A stretch of 64,000 nucleotides of DNA from Actinoallomurus bryophytorum (GTDB lineage: Bacteria > Actinomycetota > Actinomycetes > Streptosporangiales > Streptosporangiaceae). The stretch is taken from assembly GCF_006716425.1 (NCBI RefSeq), contig NZ_VFOZ01000001.1:2914001-2978000 (forward strand), written 5' to 3'. The notes below the pieces were generated by a model. That model ran no database searches and was not told the origin of the DNA. It saw only the letters and a program-made list of their open reading frames with translations. Below are positions 36,727 through 45,308 of this stretch, in pieces (position 1 is the stretch's first letter; every line of letters starts with the position of its first letter). Position numbers and translations under genes: made by a program.

Positions 36727-37371
36727 CTACTTCGTCGCGTCGGCGCGGCAGCTGACCTCCATGCCGTCCTCCACCGGGAAGGCGACGCTGACGTACCCGT
36801 GCGCCGGGTCGCGTACGTAGTCGAGGTAGCCGGCCATGGTGGCCATGGTGATGTCGTCCGCCACGACCAGCGCGCCAGGGGCGAGCCGGGGTTCCAGCGA
36901 CCGCAGGACCGGCAGGCACAGGTCCTTCCATCCATCCAGCAGTACGAGGCCGATCGGCCCGGGAACATCGGCGAGAGTGTCCCGTGCGTCACCGGCAAGG
37001 ATGGTCACCACGTCGGCGAGGCCGGCCTCGCCGAGATTGGCCTCCGCCGCAGCGATCTTGGCCGTACTCATCTCGGTGCCGAAGACCCGGCCGGTGCCGT
37101 TGTCCGTGACCGCGGCGGCGAGGTAGATGGTCGAGATGCCGAACGAGGTGCCGAACTCCACGACCGTTTCGGGGCGGCATGCCCGGACCAGCGCGTAGAG
37201 CAGCTCCCCGCCCCGCGCGGAGATCGGCAGGTAGAGGCTCTCCCGCGCGTCGGCGAGCTCCTGCGGCGTGCCGGTGGTCGTGCGTACCGGCCGCTGGTCG
37301 TCGAGGGTCGCCGCGGCGAACAGCCGGTCGAGCGTGGCGCGGACCGGCGGGGCGTGCAGAGAAATGGGCAT
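36727..37371 (-). CDS. O-methyltransferase (class I SAM-dependent)
   Basis: 214 aa from the ATG at 37371; an in-frame TTG at 37380 is less likely. The SAM-binding motif is TVVEFGTSFGISTIYLAAAV, followed by the acidic residue in VFGTEMSTAKI and DARDTLADVPGPIGLVLLDG. This matches the catechol-O-methyltransferase-like family 3, which often act on small phenolics. It is divergent from a TetR gene 57 bp away, with a CTAG-containing inverted repeat between, so its expression probably responds to that regulator. Confidence 0.85.
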   Translation of the reverse strand: MPISLHAPPVRATLDRLFAAATLDDQRPVRTTTGTPQELADARESLYLPISARGGELLYALVRACRPETVVEFGTSFGISTIYLAAAVTDNGTGRVFGTEMSTAKIAAAEANLGEAGLADVVTILAGDARDTLADVPGPIGLVLLDGWKDLCLPVLRSLEPRLAPGALVVADDITMATMAGYLDYVRDPAHGYVSVAFPVEDGMEVSCRADATK

Positions 37372-37381
37372 GGGGGCCAAA

Positions 37382-37408
37382 CTAGACGCAACGTTGAGTC
37401 TTGTCTAG
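37382..37408. promoter_or_regulatory. CTAGAC/GTCTAG inverted repeat, likely TetR operator
   Basis: CTAGAC (37382-37387) and GTCTAG (37403-37408) form an inverted repeat centred on 37395 between the divergent O-methyltransferase and TetR starts. A third CTAG follows at 37415. CTAG is rare in this genome type, so the cluster is probably functional. Confidence 0.5.
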
Positions 37409-37428
37409 CCTTCGCTAGGCTGTCCGGC

Positions 37429-38046
37429 ATGGGTGAAGGTTCCGACGGCGGCGTCGTCGTCCCCCGGACTGGGCATCACGGAAACCGGCACGGCCGGAGC
37501 CAACGAGCCCGTCAGGCCGTACTCGAGGCGGTCGACGACCTCCTCGTCGAGCGCGGGTTCGCCGGCGTGACCATCGAGGGGATCGCCGCCAGGGCCGGGG
37601 TCGCCAAGCAGACCATCTACCGCTGGTGGCCCTCCAAGGTCGACATCCTGATGGACGCGTTCGTCGATGACATGGCCCAGCATCTGACCCCGCCCGACCA
37701 GGGCGATCTGGAGAGCGAGCTACGGACCCACCTGAGCCGGCTGGCCGACTTCCTGACCAGGACCGATCCGGGTGCCGTATTCCGCGCGCTGGCGGGCCAG
37801 GCCCAGCACGACCCGGACATGGCCGCCCGCTTCCGCGCCGAGTGCCTGAGTCAGCAGCGCGTCCTGGACAGCCTGCCGCTACGGCGTGCCGTCGAACGAG
37901 GCGACCTGCCCGCGGACCTGGATCTCGACCTCGCCGTCGATCAGCTCGTCGGCCCCATCTACTACCGCGTGCTGGTCACCGGCCAGCCCGTACCACCCGC
38001 GTTCACCGACGCCCTCGTCGACCGGTTCCTCACGCGGCGCGACTGA
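37429..38046 (+). CDS. TetR-family regulator
   Basis: 205 aa, ATG at 37429. The DNA-binding part reads RQAVLEAVDDLLVERGFAGV then GIAARAGVAKQTIYRWWPSK, a canonical TetR helix-turn-helix of the AcrR type with a TetR_C-like domain (FLTRTDPGAVFRALAGQAQH). Likely represses the divergent O-methyltransferase gene and itself. Ligand unknown. Confidence 0.9.
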   Translation: MGEGSDGGVVVPRTGHHGNRHGRSQRARQAVLEAVDDLLVERGFAGVTIEGIAARAGVAKQTIYRWWPSKVDILMDAFVDDMAQHLTPPDQGDLESELRTHLSRLADFLTRTDPGAVFRALAGQAQHDPDMAARFRAECLSQQRVLDSLPLRRAVERGDLPADLDLDLAVDQLVGPIYYRVLVTGQPVPPAFTDALVDRFLTRRD

Positions 38047-38146
38047 CGAGAGGGTGGCCGGCCGGACCAGGCGGCACCCGGGCCGCGTCAACGCGTCGTC
38101 AAGGATGGGGACCGGGCCGTGAAGGCCCCGTTCACCTCCGCCCGAT

Positions 38147-38398
38147 GTGTCCCTTCATTTCGTGGTGAACATGGAGCGGGTCACCTGCCTGGACTCCACC
38201 GCGCCGGCCGTGCTGATCGGGGCCTGGTGGCGGGTGCGCGACCACGGCGGCCGGCTGGATCTGGCGGGCGTGCCAGCGCCGATCCGGAAGATCTTGCATG
38301 TCGCCTGTCTCACCCACGACCTCGCGTTCCACGACACGACCGAGGAGGCCCTCCGGGCCAGTGCTCACAGCCATCCTCGGTGCTTGAAGACCAGGTAG
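38147..38398 (+). pseudogene. N-terminally truncated STAS-domain gene
   Basis: The frame encodes the C-terminal half of a STAS domain: RVTCLDSTAPAVLIGAWWRV, HGGRLDLAGVPAPIRKIL and HDLAFHDTTEEALRAS. The first two strands and helix of the fold (about 45 residues) are absent, and no in-frame or shifted continuation is seen upstream (38047-38146). The signature Ser is kept (LDST), but the usual G-L after it is A-P. It probably cannot fold. Its end overlaps the 3' end of the convergent corA by 34 bp, so it is likely a remnant left by a deletion. Confidence 0.6.
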
Positions 38399-39410
38399 AG
38401 CGCGACGGACGCCAGCACCATCAAGATCAGCGCGGCCGGGTAGCCGACGACCCAGTGCAGCTCCGGCATGTGGGTGAAGTTCATCCCGTACACCGTGCCG
38501 ATGAGCGTGGGAGCGAAGAAGATCGCTGCCCAGGCGGAGATCTTCTTGATCTCCTCGTTCTGGGCGTAGCTGGCCTCCGTCAGTCGCTTGACCTCCTCGT
38601 TCTGCGCGTGGCCGATGATCGCGGCGTTGATGGTCAGCGTGGTCTGGTAAAACTCGATCACTCCCTGCAGGTACTCCTTTTCGCCCTCCGCGATGCTGCG
38701 GACCCGGTCGAGCCGGTCCGCGATGTCGGCCACGAACCGGCGGCCGTCAGGTGAGACGCGGGGGAGGGTGGTCATCCGCCCGTAGATCGCCGCGCCCAGC
38801 GCGCCCATGGTGCGTACGGCCAGGAGCTCGTGGCGGGCGCGGAACAGTTCGTCGAGGAACTCCTCCGGATCCCCGATGCCCCACCGGTGACCCGCTGTTC
38901 GAGCCGCCACACGTCACTCGTCACCGTCTCCACATACGCCTCCTGGCTGCGGATCAGGGCCGAGACGATCGCGTAGGACAGTTCGAACGGTGTCGCCGGG
39001 CGCAGGCGGCCCGCCCTGAGCCGCGCGAGCACCGCCTGGGTCTCGCGCTGGGCCCCCCCCGCCTCGACCACCGGGTTGACCGGCCCGTGGACGGTGACCA
39101 GATAGTTCCGCCCGATGAACTGGTCGAGCTCGATGTAGTGCACGTGCCCGCGCTCCCCTTGCTCCGGAGCGTGCAGGACGACGAACACGTGGTCCGCGTA
39201 CGCGTGCACCTTGGGAACGCGGTTGCGCTCCACGCAGTCCCGTACCGCCATCGGATGAAAACCGAACACCTGCGACAGCACCCGCTCGGCGTCCGCGTCA
39301 CAGAACGGGATGTCCACCCAGACGAAACCGGCCGCACGGCCGAGCAGCGCGGCCAGCTCACCGGCGGAACGGTCCTCGACCGCCCCATCGGTGACCAGGC
39401 GAACATCCAT
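38365..39410 (-). pseudogene. corA: CorA-type magnesium transporter, frameshifted
   Basis: Two overlapping frames make one CorA. The 5' frame (ATG 39410) encodes the cytoplasmic domain (DVRLVTDGAVEDRSAGELAA to SDVWRLEQRVTGG). The 3' frame continues IGDPEEFLDELFRARHELLA through to the pore with the essential YGMNF motif and a second helix. They join at a C4 run (38879-38882 on the plus strand; GGGG in the gene), where adding one base restores a single protein of about 347 aa. CorA forms pentameric Mg2+/Co2+ channels. The break is either a real inactivation or a homopolymer sequencing error; both halves otherwise look intact. Confidence 0.85.
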
Positions 39411-39549
39411 CCGGCTCCCCCGAACCGGCTATGGGCAGCTCCGACCAGGCTCTGCCCGGCGCCTGAAGTATCCCCACGTCCCCCTCCATCGTGCCCCGAG
39501 CGCCGCGGTTGAGGCGACAGAGCCCGCGCGAAAAGGGCGCGAGGGGCTC

Positions 39550-40194
39550 CTATTCCGGCTCGGGTGGCTCGACGGCGCCCAGGACGCCGGAGCGGTCGGG
39601 CAGTCCCGCGGCGATCCGCAGTCGCGCGAACTCCCTCGCGAGGAGGGCCGGCGGGTAGTGCGCGTTGAGGCCGCTGGGGTTGGGCAGCACCCAGATGCGC
39701 GTCTCTCCGATGGTCTGCCGCTGAAGGCCGACCGAGGCGCCGGGCGCGTCGAACGCCGCGCGGTAGCCGGTCACGCCCAGCAGCGCGAGCCAGGCCGGGC
39801 GGCGGGCGAGCACGCGGCGGCGCAGCTGTACGCCGCCCTCGGCGTACTCGCTCCTGGTCAGTTCGGCGGCGCGGACCGTGGGCCTGTCCACGATGCTGGT
39901 GATGCCGATCCCGTACTCCAGCAGGTGATCCCCCTGCTCGGCCCGCAGGAGCCGGGGGGTGAACCCCGCCCGGTAGAGGGCGGGCCACAGGCGGTTCCCG
40001 GGGGTGGCGAAGTGACGTCCGTCCGCCGCCGACGAGAGCCCCGGGTTGATGCCCACGAGAAGTACGGCCAGGTCATCGGCGATCAGGTCCGGCAGCCGCG
40101 CGCCGCGTGCGGTGTCCAGCTCGGCACGCGTCCGGCGGCGCCGCGGGGTGCCGGACGTGGGGTCGTCCGTACGGCGCTGTGACGTCCGGGCCAT
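39550..40194 (-). CDS. mug: Mismatch-specific uracil/thymine-DNA glycosylase (Mug family)
   Basis: 214 aa from the ATG at 40194 (GAGG upstream); longer in-frame starts at 40290 and 40341 are less supported. The family motifs are VGINPGLSSA (residues 47-56), with the catalytic Asn50, and LPNPSGLNAHY, which inserts into the DNA groove. It would remove uracil, or thymine opposite guanine, arising from cytosine deamination, a useful activity in a GC-rich genome. It is divergent from a GNAT gene. Confidence 0.9.
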   Translation of the reverse strand: MARTSQRRTDDPTSGTPRRRRTRAELDTARGARLPDLIADDLAVLLVGINPGLSSAADGRHFATPGNRLWPALYRAGFTPRLLRAEQGDHLLEYGIGITSIVDRPTVRAAELTRSEYAEGGVQLRRRVLARRPAWLALLGVTGYRAAFDAPGASVGLQRQTIGETRIWVLPNPSGLNAHYPPALLAREFARLRIAAGLPDRSGVLGAVEPPEPE

Positions 40195-40340
40195 CAGCCT
40201 CGGACCTTCCCGGGGCACGTCCTGCGGGTGAGTCGCCCACGGCGGGAGAGTGCGTACATAAGTGCCCTGAACCACCCGTAAGTTGATCATATTTCCCAAC
40301 TCCCGTGCGAAACGCCGATGATCGTGGGCACTATGAGCCA

Positions 40341-41201
40341 ATGAGCTGGGTCATTACGGGGGATATCGCCGCATTCGACACGGCCGCAGGTGACTTCCTG
40401 AGATCGCGGCCGGTCGAGAACACCGTGCTCGTGACGGTCCTGGAATCGCTACAGGCCCGGGGGCTGACAGCGTATGGGAACGCTCCAGCGATCCTGGGCT
40501 CGTGGACCGTCGGAGGCTGCGCCGCCGGCGCGTTCGTGCACACGCCGCCCTTCCCCATGCTGCTCAGCACCATGCCCGAGCAGGCCGTCGAGGAGCTTAC
40601 GGCGGCACTGATGGCCCACGACCTGCGTCCACCCGGCGTCACAGCGCGCCGCGAGATCGCCGAGGCCTTCGCCGCCCGCTGGCGCATGGTGGCCGGTGCC
40701 GACTTCACCGTCTGGGAGCGCCGGAGGCTCTTCCGGCTCGTCCAGGTACGACGGCCCGCGGCACCCGGCCAGGCCCGGGCGGCCGGGCCCTCCGACCGGG
40801 ACCTGCTCCTCTCCTGGTACGACGCCGCCGAAAAGGAGATACGCGAACGTCCCGGTGACCACAGTGCCGCGATCGACGACCGGATCGGCTACGGCGGCGT
40901 CACGCTGTGGGAGAGAGACGGCGTACCGGTCGCCCTCGCCGGCCAGAGCCGCATGGTCGCCGGAATGGTGCGAATCGCCCCCGTCTACACCCCGCCGGAA
41001 CACCGGCGCCACGGATACGGAGCCGCCGCCACCGCCGCGGTCAGCCAGTTCGCCATCGACGCCGGGGCACAGGAGGTCGTCGTCTTCAGCGACCTGGCCA
41101 ACCCCGCCACCAACGTCATTCACCAGCGAATCGGCTACCAGCCCCTCGACGACTACCTCGTCCTGTCCTTCACGACACCCCACCGGCAGCTGCTCCAGTG
41201 A
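40341..41201 (+). CDS. GNAT-family N-acetyltransferase
   Basis: 286 aa from the ATG at 40341; an in-frame start at 40305 is possible. The N-terminal half is a degenerate domain with a hydrophobic pattern (VENTVLVTVLESLQARG). The C-terminal half is a GNAT fold: the acetyl-CoA loop APVYTPPEHRRHGYGAAATA (V-x-T-x2-x-x-R-x2-G-x-G/A type) and a final segment NVIHQRIGYQPLDDYLVL. Two-domain GNATs of this size are common in actinomycetes. Substrate unknown. Confidence 0.85.
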   Translation: MSWVITGDIAAFDTAAGDFLRSRPVENTVLVTVLESLQARGLTAYGNAPAILGSWTVGGCAAGAFVHTPPFPMLLSTMPEQAVEELTAALMAHDLRPPGVTARREIAEAFAARWRMVAGADFTVWERRRLFRLVQVRRPAAPGQARAAGPSDRDLLLSWYDAAEKEIRERPGDHSAAIDDRIGYGGVTLWERDGVPVALAGQSRMVAGMVRIAPVYTPPEHRRHGYGAAATAAVSQFAIDAGAQEVVVFSDLANPATNVIHQRIGYQPLDDYLVLSFTTPHRQLLQ

Positions 41202-41211
41202 CGGCGTGGTC

Positions 41212-41874
41212 TCAGCTCTGCGGCCTGGCGCTCGCGCCGATCCGCGCCGCGGCGGCGTAGAGATCCTCACCGCGCTCGCGCCCGGCGAGGAGCAGCGGGA
41301 ATGCCTGTTCCGGCCCGCACCGGTGACGTGCCATCAGGACGCCGACGGCCTGGGCCACCTCACTGCGGTGGACCAGCGTCTGCCGGAATCGCCCGGCCAG
41401 CGTCGGATTCGCCTCGATGTGCGCGGTGGCGACGACGACGCCCGCGATGATGCCGGCGAACTCCGTGCAGGCCAGCCGATCGTTCTCGTCGAACGCGTGG
41501 GCGACCTGGGAGTAGAGATTGAGCGCGCCGCGCCCGGCCTCGGCGGCGTCAATGGGCAGCGAGAGCACCGAACGCATCCCTCCGCCCGCGGCCGCCGCCG
41601 GATAGCGGCCCCAGCGGGACTCGTCGGTGAGGTCCTCGCTCTGCACGGCCGAGCCGCTCTCCAGCGTCTGCAGGCAGGGCCCGGCCTCGGCGGCGTACTG
41701 GATCTCGTCGTTGAGGGCCGCCAGGTCCGAGGAGCACGCCACGGTCACGGCCCGCCCGTGGTGCATCACCGCGATCCCGCAGTCTTCGACCCCGTCGACC
41801 GTACGGCAGATCAGGCGGGTCATGCGCGTGAGGAGGTCGGACGGCGTATCGGCCACGACCACGGCGCCCCTCAT
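41212..41874 (-). CDS. GAF-ANTAR RNA-binding regulator (copy 1)
   Basis: 220 aa from the ATG at 41874. The GAF domain spans about 15-150 (VDGVEDCGIAVMHHGRAVTV; AGGGMRSVLSLPID; GRGALNLYSQVAHAFDENDR). The C-terminal ANTAR domain (160-215) reads HRSEVAQAVGVLMARHRCGP then EQAFPLLLAGRERGEDL. ANTAR domains bind paired RNA hairpins and prevent transcription termination. First of four such genes in a row. It converges with the GNAT gene. Confidence 0.9.
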   Translation of the reverse strand: MRGAVVVADTPSDLLTRMTRLICRTVDGVEDCGIAVMHHGRAVTVACSSDLAALNDEIQYAAEAGPCLQTLESGSAVQSEDLTDESRWGRYPAAAAGGGMRSVLSLPIDAAEAGRGALNLYSQVAHAFDENDRLACTEFAGIIAGVVVATAHIEANPTLAGRFRQTLVHRSEVAQAVGVLMARHRCGPEQAFPLLLAGRERGEDLYAAAARIGASARPQS

Positions 41875-41995
41875 ACCGAGCGGGCCAGGCCCGGACGGTG
41901 GTAGTCGAACGCCGGGAACGGAGCATGGGCGACCCAGGCTCACGAGGTGTTCTCGGTGTCTTCAACGTATACCGGCCACCCGCTCGGTTTTAGAC

Positions 41996-42754
41996 CTAGG
42001 GCACGGTGTCCGGCTCGGTGCCCCGCCGCCACGTGGCGGCGATCGCCCGCGGGTCGGCGTCGCCGTTGATCACGTCGTTGGCCACTTTCACCACGGTGAC
42101 CCCGCTGGTGCGGGCGTGATGAGCGAGCACCTCATGGGCGTCGCCGGGGCTGATGCCCATGTGCGCGGCCAGGATGCCGCTGACCTGCTCGACCCGGCCC
42201 CGGTCGTTGAGAATCTGCTGGATGTGCTCGGAGAGGCGCTCCGTACGCCGGGCCGGGCGTTCCTGGGCCAGTGCGATCGACACCAGGCCGCACATCGCCT
42301 GGCCGAGTCCGGGGTCGGGAACCTCCCCGCCGGCCTCGGACCGGAACAGGTTGAGGGCGCCGACGACCTCCGAGCCGAGCCGGATGGGCAGCGCGTGGAC
42401 CCAGCGGATGTCCACGTCACGCGCCGCCGGAGCGAACGCGGGCCAGCGCGCGTCGGCGCAGGCGAGGTCGACGGTCAGTGGCTCGCGTGAGGCCAGGACG
42501 TCCAGCGCGGGCCCTTCCTCCTCGAAGGACTGGAAGAGCTCGGCGAGGTCCGCGCGTTCGTCGGAGGCCGCCACGACACGGTATCCCCCACGAGGGTCGA
42601 CGACGATGATGCCCGCCGACGTGACGTCGAACAGCTCGACGCTTCGACGGGTCAGCAGCTCCAGCACGCGTGCCACATGATCGCCGTCGATGATCGCGCC
42701 GATGATCTGGGCGAAGACATCGGGAAGGCCGCGCTGGTCCCCTGGCATGCTCAC
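41996..42754 (-). CDS. GAF-ANTAR RNA-binding regulator (copy 2)
   Basis: 252 aa from the GTG at 42754, with AGGAG 5 nt upstream; an ATG at 42748 is an alternative. GAF domain about 25-165 (TSAGIIVVDPRGGYRVVAAS; RWVHALPIRLGSEVVGALNL). The ANTAR helices read NDRGRVEQVSGILAAHMGIS and GDAHEVLAHHARTSGVTVVK. It lies 42 bp after copy 3 on the same strand, so the two are likely co-transcribed. Confidence 0.9.
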   Translation of the reverse strand: MSMPGDQRGLPDVFAQIIGAIIDGDHVARVLELLTRRSVELFDVTSAGIIVVDPRGGYRVVAASDERADLAELFQSFEEEGPALDVLASREPLTVDLACADARWPAFAPAARDVDIRWVHALPIRLGSEVVGALNLFRSEAGGEVPDPGLGQAMCGLVSIALAQERPARRTERLSEHIQQILNDRGRVEQVSGILAAHMGISPGDAHEVLAHHARTSGVTVVKVANDVINGDADPRAIAATWRRGTEPDTVP

Positions 42755-42796
42755 ACCGACTCCTGCCGCACCGGCCGGTCCGGTGCATCCGCTGTC

Positions 42797-43510
42797 TCAG
42801 TCATCGGTGTCTCCTTCGTCAAGACGCAGTCGCCCCTGCACGACTTCGCGTGCCACTGCGGAAATAGGTTGACCGTGCGCGAAGGCGTGGCCGCGCAGCC
42901 GAGCGAGCGCATCGGCGAGGCTCACCCCGAGGTGGACCGACACCATGCCCGTGGCCTGATAGACCTCGACATGGTGATCGGAGGAAATCGCGTCCTGAAC
43001 GAAGCCTTGACCACTTTGGCCCTCAGGCCCCAGGAGCAGTACCGACATGATGTCCGCCAGCACAAGTGCGTCTCCGAGCTGACTGGCCGTCAATTCACCG
43101 GGATTAGCCCGATACGCCCGAAATACGCCGACCGGTACCGTGCCCGACCGCAGAGGAAAGGCGAAGATCCCCCGTATGCCCATTTCGAGCGCGTCCGACC
43201 CGAACAGCGGCCAGCCTGCGCTGCACCGCTCGAGATCGGACGTCAGGACCGCCGCGCCATCGGAATGCGCCTGCGTGCCGGGTCCTTCGCCGAGAGCGAA
43301 CTCCAGGTCCTCCAGCCGTCGTCCGAGTTCACTGGTGGCAAAGACCGGGAGGTGAACGTCGTCGTGACCCATGGCCGCGACCGTGACCCCGTCGACCGCC
43401 AGGACCCGTACGGCGGTGTGACACGCCACAGCGATCGAGATGGGCTCTCTGCGCTTGCCCGCCTCATCCGCCAGGAGGTTCCAGACGTGAACCCTGCGGC
43501 TAATGTCCAT
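42797..43510 (-). CDS. GAF-ANTAR RNA-binding regulator (copy 3)
   Basis: 237 aa from the ATG at 43510, with GAGG upstream; in-frame starts to 43606 are less supported. GAF domain about 25-165 (VRVLAVDGVTVAAMGHDDVH; IRGIFAFPLRSGTVPVGVFR). The ANTAR domain at 175-235 is more divergent (HHVEVYQATGMVSVHLGVSL; ALARLRGHAFAHGQPISAVA) but keeps the three-helix spacing. Divergent from copy 4 across 137 bp. Confidence 0.88.
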   Translation of the reverse strand: MDISRRVHVWNLLADEAGKRREPISIAVACHTAVRVLAVDGVTVAAMGHDDVHLPVFATSELGRRLEDLEFALGEGPGTQAHSDGAAVLTSDLERCSAGWPLFGSDALEMGIRGIFAFPLRSGTVPVGVFRAYRANPGELTASQLGDALVLADIMSVLLLGPEGQSGQGFVQDAISSDHHVEVYQATGMVSVHLGVSLADALARLRGHAFAHGQPISAVAREVVQGRLRLDEGDTDD

Positions 43511-43647
43511 GGGCCTCAGAACTCTACTCGCGCGTGCCCAGGAGCTCGACATTCGTCCCTGACCTATTCCGTACCGGCGCCGACTAAGCAGCTTGTTTTC
43601 GGGCATACGGTCTTCTGGGCCAAATAAGCGCGCGCGGCGGAGACGGC

Positions 43648-44382
43648 ATGGACAATTTGACGGTGCGGTTACGTGATGTCGCGGCCACGCTGAAGGATCT
43701 TCAGACGCTGCTTGAGGAGGAGGGTCAACGGGACCAGGCCCTCGTATGGCTGGCCGAGACGGCCGAGCGTGCGGTCCCTGCGGCCGCCATGGCCACTGCG
43801 ACCGTACTCACCGAGGACGGACGGACCAGCTGGACCGCGACGGCCACCGGCCGATCATCGACGGAGTTCGACGGCGATCAGTACGCCGCGGGCCGGGGAC
43901 CGTGGCTGGAGGCGGCGCGCACGCGGCGTACGGTCTGCGGCGACATCGACGGGTTCCGTGGCCGCTGGCCGGAGTTCGCCGGGGCGGCCGGGGAGGCCGG
44001 ACTGAGGTCGTACCTGTCGGTGCCGCTGCTGCTGGGTGACGAGCCGGTACTCGGCACGCTGACCCTCTACTCCCGGCTCCCGGACGCGTTCGAGCCCGTC
44101 GACGAGGCACTGATCGAGGTGTTCACCGTGGCCGCCTCGGCGACGATCGTGAACTCCCGGCGCTACCGGCGAGCGCGTGAGCTCGCCGATCACCTGAAGA
44201 TCGCGCTGACCTCTCGAGCCCAGATCGAACAGGCCAAAGGCCTGCTGATGGCCCAGCACTCGATCACCGCGGACGAGGCGTTCGCGATGCTGTCGCAGCA
44301 GTCACAGAACACCAACGCCAAGCTGCGCGATGTAGCCCGCTCCATACTGGATTCGGCCGCTCCTCTCCGTCCGCCCACCTGA
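43648..44382 (+). CDS. GAF-ANTAR RNA-binding regulator (copy 4)
   Basis: 244 aa, ATG with GGCGGAG upstream. The GAF domain (about 30-170) includes QYAAGRGPWLEAARTRRTV, a very common actinobacterial GAF segment, and LRSYLSVPLLLGDEPVLGTL. The ANTAR domain (185-236) is the most canonical of the four: SRAQIEQAKGLLMAQHSITA then DEAFAMLSQQSQNTNAKLRD. Transcribed opposite to copies 1-3. Targets would be transcripts with twin hexaloop hairpins, not identified here. Confidence 0.9.
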   Translation: MDNLTVRLRDVAATLKDLQTLLEEEGQRDQALVWLAETAERAVPAAAMATATVLTEDGRTSWTATATGRSSTEFDGDQYAAGRGPWLEAARTRRTVCGDIDGFRGRWPEFAGAAGEAGLRSYLSVPLLLGDEPVLGTLTLYSRLPDAFEPVDEALIEVFTVAASATIVNSRRYRRARELADHLKIALTSRAQIEQAKGLLMAQHSITADEAFAMLSQQSQNTNAKLRDVARSILDSAAPLRPPT

Positions 44383-44456
44383 GGCCGGAGCCTCGCCCCA
44401 CACGATCAGCAGGTCACACGGGTGTCTTATCCCTCTGGTTGCGGTATGAGCACTCT

Positions 44457-45101
44457 GTGCTCCTGTTCAGACCGCCAGGTGTCTACCGGCCTCAGGGGGA
44501 CACCCGGCTGCTCGCCGAGACGCTGCGTACCGCGCGTGTCGGGGCGAGGGTGCTCGACGTCGGTACGGGCACCGGCGTGCTCGCCCTGGCCGCCGCCCGC
44601 GGTGGCGCCGCCCAGGTGATCGCGGTCGACAGCTGCGCTCGCGCCGTCTTCACCGCGCGGGTCAACGCGTTGCTGCGCAGGCTGCCGGTACGTGTGGTTC
44701 ACAGCGATCTGTTCGAGGCGGTGGCCGGAGAGGTCTTCGACGTGATCGTCGCCAATCCGCCCTATGTGTGCTCGGACGGCCTTTCCTCTGCGGGCAGGTC
44801 GGCGCACGTCTGGGACGGGGGCCTCGACGGACGCGCGGTCCTGGACCGGCTCTGTGCCGCGGCTCCGCCGTTGCTGGCGCCCGGGGGAATGCTGCTGCTC
44901 CTGCAGTCGGCCCTGTGCGGGATCCAGACCACCGTCGAACGGCTGCGCTCGCAGCGGCTGAGGGTGGCGGTGGTCGCGCGCCGTCAGGAGCCCTTCGGCC
45001 CGGTGATGCGGGCCAGGGCCGCCCAGCTGGAGAGATGTGGGCTGATCGGTCCCGAGCAGCGCTACGAGGACCTGGTGGTGATCCGTGCCGAGCGGTGGTG
45101 A
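44457..45101 (+). CDS. HemK2/MTQ2-like methyltransferase
   Basis: 214 aa from a GTG at 44457, chosen because FRPPGVYRPQGDTRLLAE is the usual start of the family; a TTG at 44439 would add six residues. The SAM motif is VLDVGTGTGVLALAAA and the substrate motif DVIVANPPYV (NPPY), shared by enzymes that methylate glutamine in release factors or amino groups in nucleic acids. It overlaps a CDGSH gene by 17 nt and lies next to a haem-oxygenase-like gene, a trio I recall from other actinobacteria. True substrate unknown. Confidence 0.82.
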   Translation: MLLFRPPGVYRPQGDTRLLAETLRTARVGARVLDVGTGTGVLALAAARGGAAQVIAVDSCARAVFTARVNALLRRLPVRVVHSDLFEAVAGEVFDVIVANPPYVCSDGLSSAGRSAHVWDGGLDGRAVLDRLCAAAPPLLAPGGMLLLLQSALCGIQTTVERLRSQRLRVAVVARRQEPFGPVMRARAAQLERCGLIGPEQRYEDLVVIRAERW

Positions 45102-45303
45102 GAGCCGTCGCAGGGACCGGCGCCGCGTCTTCCTGGTCCCGGGGGGCCCGGCTCTGGTCGAGGGGCCCGTGGAGATCATGCTCACCGACGGCTCGACGGT
45201 CGTTTCCGACCGTTTCATGGTCGCCATCTGCCTCTGCCATCGCAGCCGCCGTTTCCCGCTGTGCGACACCAGTCACCGGAGGCGGCCACGCCGGCGCGGC
45301 TGA
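45085..45303 (+). CDS. CDGSH-type iron-sulfur protein
   Basis: 72 aa from a GTG inside the end of the methyltransferase gene, suggesting translational coupling. The cluster motif is C49-x-C51-x8-C60-D-T-S-H64 (ICLCHRSRRFPLCDTSH), matching the 3-Cys-1-His [2Fe-2S] ligand set of CDGSH proteins with Thr for the usual Gly. An arginine-rich tail follows. Such small proteins act in redox or iron sensing. It ends 5 nt before a convergent haem-oxygenase-like gene. Confidence 0.82.
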   Translation: MPSGGESRRRDRRRVFLVPGGPALVEGPVEIMLTDGSTVVSDRFMVAICLCHRSRRFPLCDTSHRRRPRRRG

Positions 45304-45308
45304 GAGTG

